From positions 62,001 to 126,000 of the forward strand of contig JAXLYO010000011.1 in NCBI GenBank assembly GCA_046351415.1: 64,000 bases of DNA, read 5' to 3'. Positions 6,961 to 15,264 of the stretch are shown piece by piece. This stretch comes from JABFRG01 sp046351415. GTDB lineage: Bacteria; Myxococcota_A; Polyangia; Polyangiales; Polyangiaceae. Position 1 is the first letter of the stretch; every line of letters begins with the position of its first letter. The notes beneath the pieces were generated by a model. That model did not search any database. It was given only the letters and a program-made list of their open reading frames with translations, and was not told where the DNA came from. The position numbers were made by a program, and so were the translations under genes.

Positions 6961-8973
6961 TCACTTCGCTTCGGCGAGGGCCTTCTCGATGGCTTTCTTG
7001 AACTTCCCGTAAGGCTGCGCGCCGTTGATGAAGTAGCCATTGATGACGAAGGCGGGCGTGCCGCTGATTTGCGCGTCGTCAGCGACCTTGGACTCGCTGT
7101 CGACGATGGCCTTGTGCGTACGCGCATCGAGTGCCGCCTTGAACTTGTTCTCGTCGAGCTTCAGTTCTTTGGCGTAGCCCATGAGCGCCTCTTGGCCGAG
7201 CGCCTTCTGGTTCTTGAAGAGGATGTCGTGCATCTTCCAGAAGCCGTCGTTGCCCTTTTGCTTGAGGGCTTCACGCGCTGCTTCCGACGCGAGCGGAGCG
7301 TCCTTGTGCATCGGGAGCGGCTTGTCGCGCCAAACGAACTTCACCTTGTCGCCGTAGTTCTTGAGAACCTTGGCAACGGTGGGCTCGACGCGCGAGCAGA
7401 AGGGGCACTCGAAGTCCGAGAACTCTTGGATGAGGACCTTGGCGTTCGCGCTTCCGCGGAACGGCGCATCCTTCGGGGGAGCGGGAACCGTCTTCTTCTC
7501 GAAGGTGGGCTCCGGCGCAGACTTTCCATCCTTGATGAGTTCGTCGTAGACCTTGGCAGCCGGCGTACCCTTCTTGATGAGGTCGTCGGCCTTCTTGATC
7601 TCTTCGTCGATGATCGTCTTGAACTTGTCGAAGGGCTGCGCACCGACGAGGCGGCGGCCGTTGACGAACATGTGGGGCGTTCCGTTGGCCTGAACGTCCT
7701 CACCGAGCTCGACGTCGGCGTCGATTTCCTTCTCGTACTTGTTGTCCTTGATAGCGGCCTTCACCTTGTCGACGTTGAGGCCGAGCTTCTTCGCAACCTC
7801 TTCGAGGTCTTGGTCCTCGAGCTTCGGCTGCGATTCGAAGAGCGCGTCGTGTGCTTCCCAGAAGCCCTTTTCGCCCTTTTGAGCGCGCGCTTCCATGGCG
7901 AGGTTCGCGGCCGGCGTGGCGCGCGGGTGGAACGGAAGGGGCTCGTTCTTCCAAACGAAGCGGACCTTGTCGCCGTACTTCTCGCGGATCTCCTTGAACG
8001 TGGGTTCGACCTTCTTGCAGTAGGGGCACTGGAAGTCGGAGAAGACGGCGATCGTGACTTGCGCGTTCGCGTTGCCGAGGACGGGGCTCGAACCGACCGG
8101 CACCTTGTGCACGGTCTTGGTGTCCTCCTCCTCTTCCTCGTCCTCACCCTTGCCCTTGGCGGGCGCGTTCTTCTTGTTCTCCGTGGACATGGCCACGTAG
8201 ATCTTGTCCTTCGGCGTGCCGCTCTTCAGCTTGGCGTTCGCCTTCTCGAGCTCTTGGTCGATCGTCGCCTTGAACTTGTCGAAGGGTTGCGCGCCGCTCA
8301 GCAGGACGCCGTTGATGAACGAAGCGGGCGTGCCGTTGACGCCGGCGGCCTTCGCCTGGTTGTGGTCCTTCTCGACCTTGTCTGCCCACTTGTGCGAGGA
8401 GAGACCGGCCTTGAACTTCGCTGAGTCGGTAACGCCGGCTTCCTTGGCCCACGCGACGTAGTTGTCTTCGTTCAGACCTTGCTGGTTCTTGAAGGCGCGG
8501 TCGTGGAACTTCCAGAACGCCTCGGAGCCCTTCATTTCCATGACGCCCTGCGCGGCCTCGGCGGCGGGCTTGGCGTTGTTGTGGAACGGGAGGGGTTCGT
8601 TCTTCCAGATGATGCGGACCTTGTCGGGACCGTACGTCGTGCGAACCTGGTCGAGCGTAGCTTCGACGCGGCTGCAGAACGGGCACTGGAAGTCGGAGAA
8701 GAGGACGATCGTGACGGGGGCGCCACGGTTGCCCCACATCGGGTCTTTGCTGTCGACGGGCACGGGCGACTCGCTGTCGCTCCACGCCGCGCCGCCCGAA
8801 GCGTTGTCGGCAGAGATGCCGTCAGACTTCAGATTCTTGCGATCGTATCCCCACATCAAGAGGGAGCCGGCGAGGAAGCACAGAAGGAAGCCGATGATGG
8901 CCACCCCCGTGTTCATCCCACCGCCCTCGTAGCGGTTCTCCGGCTTTCCGGATTTCTTGTCGTTGTCACTCAT
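6961..8973 (-). CDS. Membrane-anchored three-domain DsbA-like thioredoxin protein
   Basis: 670 residues. A short charged N-terminus and one transmembrane segment (about residues 21-42, GVAIIGFLLCFLAGSLLMWGY) anchor three consecutive DsbA/thioredoxin domains in the periplasm. Active sites are FQCPFC, FQCPYC and FECPFC; cis-Pro segments are NGTPASFING, NGTPHMFVNG and SGTPAFVING. An acidic linker (GEDEEEEED) separates domains 1 and 2. It is the largest of three related proteins in this window; the N-terminal linker WSDSESPVPVDSKDPMWG is shared with the protein at 2,448-3,809. A TATAAT box lies 16 bp upstream of the start. Probable role: periplasmic disulfide exchange, perhaps as a multi-site oxidoreductase. 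Confidence 0.9.
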   Translation of the reverse strand: MSDNDKKSGKPENRYEGGGMNTGVAIIGFLLCFLAGSLLMWGYDRKNLKSDGISADNASGGAAWSDSESPVPVDSKDPMWGNRGAPVTIVLFSDFQCPFCSRVEATLDQVRTTYGPDKVRIIWKNEPLPFHNNAKPAAEAAQGVMEMKGSEAFWKFHDRAFKNQQGLNEDNYVAWAKEAGVTDSAKFKAGLSSHKWADKVEKDHNQAKAAGVNGTPASFINGVLLSGAQPFDKFKATIDQELEKANAKLKSGTPKDKIYVAMSTENKKNAPAKGKGEDEEEEEDTKTVHKVPVGSSPVLGNANAQVTIAVFSDFQCPYCKKVEPTFKEIREKYGDKVRFVWKNEPLPFHPRATPAANLAMEARAQKGEKGFWEAHDALFESQPKLEDQDLEEVAKKLGLNVDKVKAAIKDNKYEKEIDADVELGEDVQANGTPHMFVNGRRLVGAQPFDKFKTIIDEEIKKADDLIKKGTPAAKVYDELIKDGKSAPEPTFEKKTVPAPPKDAPFRGSANAKVLIQEFSDFECPFCSRVEPTVAKVLKNYGDKVKFVWRDKPLPMHKDAPLASEAAREALKQKGNDGFWKMHDILFKNQKALGQEALMGYAKELKLDENKFKAALDARTHKAIVDSESKVADDAQISGTPAFVINGYFINGAQPYGKFKKAIEKALAEAK

Positions 8974-8988
8974 GACTGTTTTTTACCT

Positions 8989-9020
8989 ATTATATGTATG
9001 TTGCATTGAAATCAGTGCAA
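8989..9020 (-). promoter_or_regulatory. Promoter -10 box with overlapping palindrome
   Basis: On the minus strand a perfect TATAAT occupies 8994-8989, 16 bp before the ATG of the three-domain DsbA-like gene. Just upstream, 9001-9020 is a 20-bp near-perfect palindrome of form TTGCAnTGA-nn-TCAnTGCAA, where a -35 element would fall. No good TTGACA is present at 16-18 bp spacing, which would fit a promoter controlled by a dimeric regulator. The role as an operator is inferred. Confidence 0.5.
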
Positions 9021-9152
9021 GGTGCGGGCGCGCGAAGGCGGAGAGCCGCGTTCGTGCGGGCAAACGTCGCGAAAATGCAGTGACGCATTCGCGCGAAGGA
9101 GGCCCGGACCTTGCGAGAAATGGGAAAGCGACGCCTTTCGGCGCAGCTGCCG

Positions 9153-9548
9153 TTACCGAGGCGGCCGCTCGAGCCCCACGGATACGCCCGGGCGGAAATG
9201 CCCAAGCGCGTGACGGGGCCACGAAACTTCCGAGAACACGCGCACGGGAAGTGCGAGGAACGTCGGAAGAATGCTCTCGGGACCAGACGGAGAGAGGTCG
9301 GTCGCTTTCTGCGGGAAGTCTTGTTGCCAGAAGGCACCGCGCTCGTCGGCACTTTCGGCCTGCTCGTCGGAAGAAGCGATGGCGCCATCGATGGAGACGT
9401 CAGGCACTTCGAGCGAAGGTGCTTCGACGAAGGTGACGGCGCAGCGCTTGTCGCACTGGGGGGCGTCCGCGCGGGCAACCGACGCGGTGGTCCAAACCAC
9501 CAGCATCGCTACCAGCGAAACGGCTAGCCGCAGCACGAGCCTGAGCAT
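9153..9548 (-). CDS. Small secreted protein of unknown function
   Basis: 131 residues with a clear Sec signal peptide (MLRLVLRLAVSLVAMLVV ... ASVARA, cleavage near residue 27). The mature part begins DAPQCDKRC, a closely spaced cysteine pair, and has no further cysteines or recognisable motif. Overlapping plus-strand frames look like shadows because they lack a signal or domain. It lies upstream of the three-domain DsbA gene on the same strand, but a 180-bp gap with its own promoter separates them. The single CX3C pair could be a substrate of such oxidoreductases; this is speculation. Confidence 0.55.
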   Translation of the reverse strand: MLRLVLRLAVSLVAMLVVWTTASVARADAPQCDKRCAVTFVEAPSLEVPDVSIDGAIASSDEQAESADERGAFWQQDFPQKATDLSPSGPESILPTFLALPVRVFSEVSWPRHALGHFRPGVSVGLERPPR

Positions 9549-9659
9549 CGAAGGGAGTTATGCACCCGGCCTACCCATTCTGGCAAGTCCGGCAACTCCG
9601 AAGACCAAGGCAGAGCTTGAACGGCTGCGCAGTATGCGGTGAGAACCGAGGGGGTACGG

Positions 9660-9830
9660 ATAGGAAGACGGACCGCGGAGCGCGGGGTCGCGGCTTCGTT
9701 TCCGCTCCGCAGAGAATCCTCGGTCGCATGTCTGGACGCCTCCCGACGAGGCGGCCGAGTCGGCGGCTGTTGACCGAGGATTTTTGCGTTCGCTCTCCCT
9801 TCGCCGCGCCCCGCGCCCCGCTCGATTGGG
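9660..9830. repeat. Dispersed hairpin element, copy B (diverged)
   Basis: This lies in the 357-base gap 9549-9905. The core is in the same orientation as copy C, with the apical part (GTCTGGACGCCTCCCGACGA and following) identical. The main stem is 9715-9725 paired with 9772-9782. Against copies A and C two stem positions have changed from C:G to T:A on both arms together, keeping the stem intact. The outer flanks seen in A and C are missing or diverged here. Confidence 0.85.
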
Positions 9831-9905
9831 AGATTCCCAACCGGTTCGGACGGCGCGTTCGATGCCGGTCCATGTTGGATCAAGCCACGCGCAAAACGTG
9901 ATGGG

Positions 9906-10316
9906 CTAGTCGAAGTCGATCATGGCGCCGACCATGGCGCCTAGGAACGAGGCTGCTGCAGGAGCCACAGCCGATGCGATTTCCGCATTCTGCTGATGGG
10001 AAATCTGTTGCTGACGCGCTTGGATGCGCTCCCTCGCGCCGGCGAACGCTTCACGGCACGAGAGGCAGTTCGAACAGTTGTGTGGAGAAAGCGCGCCGCA
10101 GAAAAGGCAGCTGACGACGAGCCATGTGCGGCACTGACCGCACTGCTGCTTGCCCCAGCGACAGGACGTGCGGCAGCTCGGACAGGGGACCGCGTACTGA
10201 AGGGCCTGTGCGGAGACCGGATTGCGACAGTAGAGACAGTGAACGAACTCACCATTGTCGGGCGCACCACAGCTTTGACAGACAGCTTGCATCACCCTCG
10301 AGAATAGCCCAACCAA
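9906..10316 (-). CDS. Multi-CXXC zinc-ribbon protein
   Basis: 136 residues with six CXXC pairs (CQSC, CLYC, CPSC, CGQC, CLFC, CSNC) in the first about 85 residues, compatible with about three zinc ribbons. A Gln/Ala-rich, amphipathic then hydrophobic C-terminus follows (AAASFLGAMVGAMIDF). No known family is assigned; double zinc-ribbon proteins of this type often act in protein-protein contacts. It is divergently oriented to the chorismate mutase gene with only about 25 bp between starts. Confidence 0.7.
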   Translation of the reverse strand: MVGLFSRVMQAVCQSCGAPDNGEFVHCLYCRNPVSAQALQYAVPCPSCRTSCRWGKQQCGQCRTWLVVSCLFCGALSPHNCSNCLSCREAFAGARERIQARQQQISHQQNAEIASAVAPAAASFLGAMVGAMIDFD

Positions 10317-10340
10317 TGGCGCATGCTAGGCTCGGCTTCG

Positions 10341-10649
10341 ATGACGCCGAATGGGTCCCATGCCGCGCCCTCGCCCGAACTCGAGTCGCTTCGTGCGCGC
10401 ATCGGGGAGATCGACGCACAGATTCTTACCTTGGCGCTCGCACGTACCGAGGTGATCGGAAAGATTGCCGCGGAAAAAGAGCGTCTTTCCTTGCCCGTGC
10501 GTGATGACGAGCGGGAAAGGGCCCACGTGGCGGTATTGCTCGACGAGGCGCGCGGGCGCGGCGCCGGGAACCGAGAGGCGTCGTTCGTACGCGAAGTATT
10601 CGAAGGGATTTTCGAAGCCTCGCGCCGCCTACAAAGCCGTCAACGGTGA
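10341..10649 (+). CDS. Chorismate mutase, AroQ type
   Basis: 102 residues from ATG 10341 (ATG 10323 possible). It matches monofunctional AroQ-class chorismate mutase, an all-helical dimer converting chorismate to prephenate for Phe/Tyr synthesis. Family residues are present: LRARIGEID at the start of helix 1, the conserved Arg in LALARTEVIG, the Lys in AAEK, and VRDDERER corresponding to the Asp, Arg and Glu of the active site. The length is normal for the isolated domain. No prephenate dehydratase or dehydrogenase is fused or adjacent. Confidence 0.85.
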   Translation: MTPNGSHAAPSPELESLRARIGEIDAQILTLALARTEVIGKIAAEKERLSLPVRDDERERAHVAVLLDEARGRGAGNREASFVREVFEGIFEASRRLQSRQR

Positions 10650-10701
10650 CCCGGGCTGAACGAAAGGCAGAAACGCGTGCTACGGTGCAGCCTCCTTCCG
10701 C

Positions 10702-13700
10702 ATGCACCTTCGAGGCGACGAACGAAAGCGGCTCACGATCGCGGGGGCCTTCGCCGAGCGCGGCCATCTCGTCTTTGCCGAACTCGCCGACGCGTCGCGC
10801 GTGCTCGAGGCGCTCTCCCAGCAAGACCCGAAGCGCGTACTCGACCTCAGACCTTCGGAGCTCTTTGCGCTGGGCTTGCTCCACGAGATCTCCCACGCCA
10901 TCACGACCTTCGCGGCGCGCATGCAGCCGCGGCTCTTCGAACGCGCCGGCGAACTCATCGCGAAGGAACTGGGCGCGCCAGTCGATGAAGCCCTCCTCCG
11001 ATCGACCGAAGCGTTTCCGCCCGAGAGCGTGCTTTCCGGCAAGTTGACGCCCGAGGCATTCCTCGCGTCCACACCGGAAGACGCAGACGGCATGACGGGA
11101 AGAGAGGCCGTGCTCGAGGAACAGCTCCTCCTCGAAGTGGCCCGCGCGAACCCCGTGTTTCGTCGCGCCGCCGAGCTCTTCGACGACGCGGCGCTCCACG
11201 AGGACGAAACGTACGTGGCCTTTTCGAAGCGCATTCTGCCGGCGATCAATGCGGTCGACACGTTCAGCGACGAAGGCCGAGCCGCCCACCCATCGCTGCT
11301 CGGTGCGAAGGACGCGGCACTCGGTCACGAAGGGCTCGTCTCCTGGCTGACGGCGCCGGCCCTCGCTGCGCCCACGTCGCTCGAGTCTCAGCTCGAATAC
11401 GCGCTCGTTCGGTTCCGTCACGTCATCGAACCGGCAGGGCTCTGGAAGCGAGCGCTCTACGCGCGGTCCCTCCTGTCGGACGAATCGCGCTTCTTCCAGC
11501 GTCGGAATGCGGCCGGCGTCTTCGAACCACTCAGCGCCGAAGAAGTGCTGTTTGCCGTCGGAACGGGCAAGCCCGACGGCAAGGTCGACGATATTGTGCA
11601 ATATGCACGCGATACGAACTGGATGCCCAACGTCGTGCTCCTCGCGAAGTCCACGCTCGTGTGGCTCCACCAACTTTCTCATCGCTACGGGCGGCCCATC
11701 GAACGTCTCTCCGACATCCCCGACGAAGAGCTCGCCGAGATCGCGCGGAGAGGCTTCACTGCCCTGTGGCCCATCGGCTTGTGGAAGCGCAGCGAAGCGA
11801 GCCGCAAGATCAAGGTGCTGACGGGGCAGGCCGACGCCGCCGCATCTGCCTATGCGGTCCAGAGTTACGAGATCGCCGAGGAGCTGGGCGGTGAAGCGGC
11901 GCTCCAAGACTTGCGCGCGCGCGCCAAGCGTCATGGCATTCGGCTCGCATGCGACCTCGTTCCGAACCACTGGGGGCTCGATGCGGAATGGGTGGTCTCG
12001 CACCCGGAGCGCTTCGTGCAGACGGACACCATTCCGTTCCCAGGATATCGGTTCGATGGCCCGAACCTCTCGTCGGATGCGCGCGTCTCGCTCTTCCTCG
12101 AGGACGGCTACTGGGACCGTTCGGATGCTGCAGTCGTGTTCAAGCACGTCGAGAGCGCGACGGGCAAAGTGCGCTACCTGTACCACGGCAACGACGGCAC
12201 GACGACGCCGTGGAACGACACCGCGCAGCTCGACTACCTGCAGCACAGCGTACGCGAAGCCGTCACGCGCGAAATCGTCTCTATCGCGAAGCGCTTTCCG
12301 ATCATTCGGTTCGATGCAGCGATGGTTCTCGCCAAGCAGCACGTACGCAGGCTCTGGTACCCGGCCGTGCACGCTGACGGCACCGCGGGTGACTGCATTG
12401 CTTCGCGTGGGGCCTTCGCCATGAGCGATGAAGAGTTCGAGCGCGCGATGCCAACGGAGTTCTGGCGTGACGTGGCGAATACCGTAGCGCAAGAAGCGCC
12501 CGACACGTTGCTGCTCGCCGAGGCCTTCTGGATGATGGAGGGCTACTTCGTCCGCAGCCTCGGCATGCACCGAGTCTACAACTCGGCCTTCATGAACATG
12601 CTCCGCAACGAAGACAATGCCGGCTATCGGAAGGTGCTGCGCAAGGTGCTCGATTCGGATGCACGCGTCCTCGAGCGGTTCGTGAACTTCATGAACAACC
12701 CTGACGAGCTTCCTGCGGTCGTCGGCTTCGGTGATGGAAACAAATACTTCGGTGTGTGTACGCTCCTCGCGACGATGCCGGGCCTCCCGATGTTCGGACA
12801 CGGACAATTCGAAGGCTTCTCTGAGAAGTACGGCATGGAGTACCGTCGCGCGCTCCACGCCGAGACGCCGAATCCGTGGCTTCTCGCGAGGCACGACCGC
12901 GAGATCGTGCCGCTCTTGGCGGAACGCGCACGTTTCAGCGGCACCGACGCGTTCGTGCTGCTCGACTTCGTTGCCCCGGAAGGGCACGTAGACGAAGACG
13001 TGCTCGCCTACGCCAACGGTCGGGGGGTCGACAGGGTGGTCGTCGTGTACAACAACGTCAATCGTCCAGCCTCGGGCAAGCTCGTGGGCCTCGGCCCCGG
13101 CGGCCCCGCCTACGACTTCTTCGACGGCTCGCTCGTGACGGACGATGTTGCCACGCATGCGTTCGAACTCGGAGGGTATGGCTTACGGGTTCTTTCCGGC
13201 AATCCGAGCGGAGTTGCCTCGAAGGTGCCCGCAGCGGCAGAGGCCGAAGCGCCCGTGTCGTCGCTTCGCATCGGCGAAGAAGTTTCCTTCTCACCCGACG
13301 ACGACGAAGCGGCGAAGTCCGTCGTTCAAGCGCTCTCCGGTCTCCCCGCGGACGCGCCGCAGCTCGCAGCGCTTCTCCTTCGCCTCGAACGCGGTCGCGA
13401 AGTTCTCGCCAAGCTCCGCACGCTCGGGGAAGAGGCCCACGAGCCCGTCGTTCTCGCCGTGTCGGGCCTCCCTCTGCGCGCCCCGAGCAAAGACCCGCTC
13501 TCGCTTCTTCTCCTCGCATGGGTTCTTTCCCCCCTTGGGGGTGGTCTCGACTACCTGATCGAGCAGCGCGTCCTCGATGCACAGCTTTCGAAGATTGCAA
13601 AGTACACCTTCCGTGTGCCTCCCGATGAGACCTCGGAGGACGAATTGCTCACGTGGGAGAAGCGTGTGGCTCATTGGCTCGAAGAGCCCGAAGCGCGTGC

Positions 13701-13920
13701 ACTCCTCGGTGTCCACGAGGCTCTCGGACGCCAATGGTTTCACCGAGAGGCCTTTCATCGCATGGTCGCCTGCACGATCATCCGCGCGGCCTTCGACACC
13801 CCCGAGGGCGTCACCGAGCTCCTTTCCGTCGCCAAAGAGCTGCGCGAGGTGGCGGAAGGCGCAGGCTACGAAGTACCGAAGCTTCGCGAAGCCCTTTTGA
13901 TGGATACGGAGCAAGAATGA
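10702..13920 (+). CDS. Large GH13 alpha-amylase-family protein, probably cytoplasmic
   Basis: 1,072 residues without a signal peptide. The central GH13 barrel is identified by region I ACDLVPNH (residues 417-423), region II IRFDAAM with nucleophile D538, region III LLAEAFW with acid/base E607, and region IV NNPDE with D668. About 380 residues precede the first motif, including HEISHAITTFAARM, and about 250 follow. This makes it far larger than a simple amylase (about 480) and like the long uncharacterised GH13 proteins of some deltaproteobacteria. It should act on alpha-glucans inside the cell, for example imported maltodextrin or glycogen. The exact bond specificity cannot be read from the sequence. 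The next gene overlaps its stop (ATGA). Confidence 0.85.
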   Translation: MHLRGDERKRLTIAGAFAERGHLVFAELADASRVLEALSQQDPKRVLDLRPSELFALGLLHEISHAITTFAARMQPRLFERAGELIAKELGAPVDEALLRSTEAFPPESVLSGKLTPEAFLASTPEDADGMTGREAVLEEQLLLEVARANPVFRRAAELFDDAALHEDETYVAFSKRILPAINAVDTFSDEGRAAHPSLLGAKDAALGHEGLVSWLTAPALAAPTSLESQLEYALVRFRHVIEPAGLWKRALYARSLLSDESRFFQRRNAAGVFEPLSAEEVLFAVGTGKPDGKVDDIVQYARDTNWMPNVVLLAKSTLVWLHQLSHRYGRPIERLSDIPDEELAEIARRGFTALWPIGLWKRSEASRKIKVLTGQADAAASAYAVQSYEIAEELGGEAALQDLRARAKRHGIRLACDLVPNHWGLDAEWVVSHPERFVQTDTIPFPGYRFDGPNLSSDARVSLFLEDGYWDRSDAAVVFKHVESATGKVRYLYHGNDGTTTPWNDTAQLDYLQHSVREAVTREIVSIAKRFPIIRFDAAMVLAKQHVRRLWYPAVHADGTAGDCIASRGAFAMSDEEFERAMPTEFWRDVANTVAQEAPDTLLLAEAFWMMEGYFVRSLGMHRVYNSAFMNMLRNEDNAGYRKVLRKVLDSDARVLERFVNFMNNPDELPAVVGFGDGNKYFGVCTLLATMPGLPMFGHGQFEGFSEKYGMEYRRALHAETPNPWLLARHDREIVPLLAERARFSGTDAFVLLDFVAPEGHVDEDVLAYANGRGVDRVVVVYNNVNRPASGKLVGLGPGGPAYDFFDGSLVTDDVATHAFELGGYGLRVLSGNPSGVASKVPAAAEAEAPVSSLRIGEEVSFSPDDDEAAKSVVQALSGLPADAPQLAALLLRLERGREVLAKLRTLGEEAHEPVVLAVSGLPLRAPSKDPLSLLLLAWVLSPLGGGLDYLIEQRVLDAQLSKIAKYTFRVPPDETSEDELLTWEKRVAHWLEEPEARALLGVHEALGRQWFHREAFHRMVACTIIRAAFDTPEGVTELLSVAKELREVAEGAGYEVPKLREALLMDTEQE

Positions 13921-14390
13921 AGCGCACGTTCAGGTCTGCCACGTCCTTTCGTTCGGTGTCTTTCACCCTAGCTGGAAGCTTCGCGCTTCTCGCGCTTGCG
14001 TGCGTCGACCCTCCTTCACCCGCGAAACAACCGGGCCCCGACTCCGTCACGGCGGTCACGGCGGTGGTGACGAGTCCCACCGCGACACCCCGATCTCCCA
14101 CCGAGCCGCCCAAAGACCAGCCGAACGCGCGCATCATGCCCAAGGTCGACAATCACTGCGTCACCGATGCCGATTGCGTCCTCGTGGAGCGCGAGCTCGT
14201 CGACGCGCCGCTCCATCACACCTTTGCGTGCTGTCCGTCGTGCGCTTCGAATGCCGTCGCTCGGAGCTGGGTTCCGACATTCGATCGCGCGTGTGCCGCA
14301 ACGCCAGCTCCCATGTGTCCTCCGCTCGGCTGCGTGCACAGGCCCATGCACCCCGCGTGCGAGAGCGGCCTCTGCGTGGCCAATCACTGA
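13917..14390 (+). CDS. Cys-rich lipoprotein
   Basis: 157 residues, coupled to the preceding GH13 gene by an ATGA overlap at 13917-13920. The signal peptide ends in LLALAC, a lipobox. After a Thr/Pro/Ala-rich linker comes a cysteine-rich domain with NHCVTDADCVLVE, FACCPSCASN and LGCVHRPMHPACESGLC. The 'CVTDADC' style is typical of secreted myxobacterial proteins. No function is assigned. Confidence 0.75.
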   Translation: MKRTFRSATSFRSVSFTLAGSFALLALACVDPPSPAKQPGPDSVTAVTAVVTSPTATPRSPTEPPKDQPNARIMPKVDNHCVTDADCVLVERELVDAPLHHTFACCPSCASNAVARSWVPTFDRACAATPAPMCPPLGCVHRPMHPACESGLCVANH

Positions 14391-14724
14391 CGGTCACGTT
14401 TCGCGAAAGCGTCAGGGCTTGGGGTGCTTCGCGTCGTGAGGCGAAGGCGTTGTCCTCGAGGAGACTTTGTCACACATGCGGTTCCAACGTATGTCTTTTC
14501 AGGGGAGACGGTGTCGGCGTCGGGCGCACGCTGGTGCAATTTTCCCCCACCAGTTCAATTTGCCGTTTCGGGTGGCCGTGCCCCCACTCGGCCGTCGAAC
14601 CTGACCCGAGGGAGGGGCGGGATGTCAGTTCGCTCCCCGCGCGAGCCTTGGCATGGACGTCGCTATGAGGAAGGTCGAGACAGCCCACTTCGTTCCTGAC
14701 CTTCACCGAAAGAGGCCCACCATC
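14391..14724. other. Gene-free region before the secreted amylase cluster
   Basis: About 330 bases with no credible gene. It probably carries the promoter for the lipoprotein at 14,725 and the following amylase operon. I could not pick a -10/-35 pair with confidence. Confidence 0.4.
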
Positions 14725-15243
14725 ATGAACATCCGCCGCATCATCTCTCTCTGCTCCGCTTCCGCACTCCTCGGCTTCGGCCTGATGGCATGTGCAGTCG
14801 ATTCGACCGGAGACGAAGATGCATCGGAGTCCTCGTCGGCCATCCAAGGTGTCGTCCCGGCGCGCCCCGCCCCGACGAATCCGTGCATGTACATCAAGTG
14901 TGCGGCTGGTTACACGTGTGACCCGAAAGTCGGCGGCTGCGTTGCCAATCCGAAGCCGCTCATCTGTCCGCTCTCGCGTTGCGCCCCCGGCTATCACTGC
15001 GAAGAGCCCACCGGCTGTGTTCCGAACTTCGATTGCTCGACGGTTCGCTGCGCTTCGGGTACTCGCAACGTCCCGACGCTCGGCTGCTGCCTCCCGACCT
15101 GCGGCGGCATCCGTGGTCTCGCATGCGCGAACGGCGCCAAGTGCGTCGACGATCCGACCGACAGCTGTGACCCGCAGAACGGCGGTGCTGACTGCGGCGG
15201 CGTATGCGTGGGCGGTGGCGCGAGCAATACCGCAACGAAGTAA
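14725..15243 (+). CDS. Cys-rich repeat lipoprotein
   Basis: 172 residues from ATG 14725 (MNIRRIISLC); the frame is open upstream but the signal peptide fixes the start. The lipobox is FGLMAC. Two related units, CAAGYTCDPKVGGCV and CAPGYHCEEPTGCV, are followed by CASGTRNVPTLGCC and CDPQNGGADCGGVC, a series of small disulfide-rich modules. It is a surface or periplasmic lipoprotein of unknown function, 21 bp upstream of the amylase operon, so possibly its first gene. Confidence 0.75.
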   Translation: MNIRRIISLCSASALLGFGLMACAVDSTGDEDASESSSAIQGVVPARPAPTNPCMYIKCAAGYTCDPKVGGCVANPKPLICPLSRCAPGYHCEEPTGCVPNFDCSTVRCASGTRNVPTLGCCLPTCGGIRGLACANGAKCVDDPTDSCDPQNGGADCGGVCVGGGASNTATK

Positions 15244-15264
15244 CAAGTACGATAAGCTCACGGA

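Noticed and set aside
9111..9527. 138-codon plus-strand frame opposite the small secreted protein
   Set aside because: The minus-strand alternative has a convincing signal peptide; the plus-strand product is Arg-rich with no domain.
10426..13158. 910-codon open frame on the minus strand across the large GH13 gene
   Set aside because: It is the antisense of a gene with complete GH13 motifs; its product is Arg/His/Glu-rich without any domain, as is usual for antisense frames in high-GC DNA.
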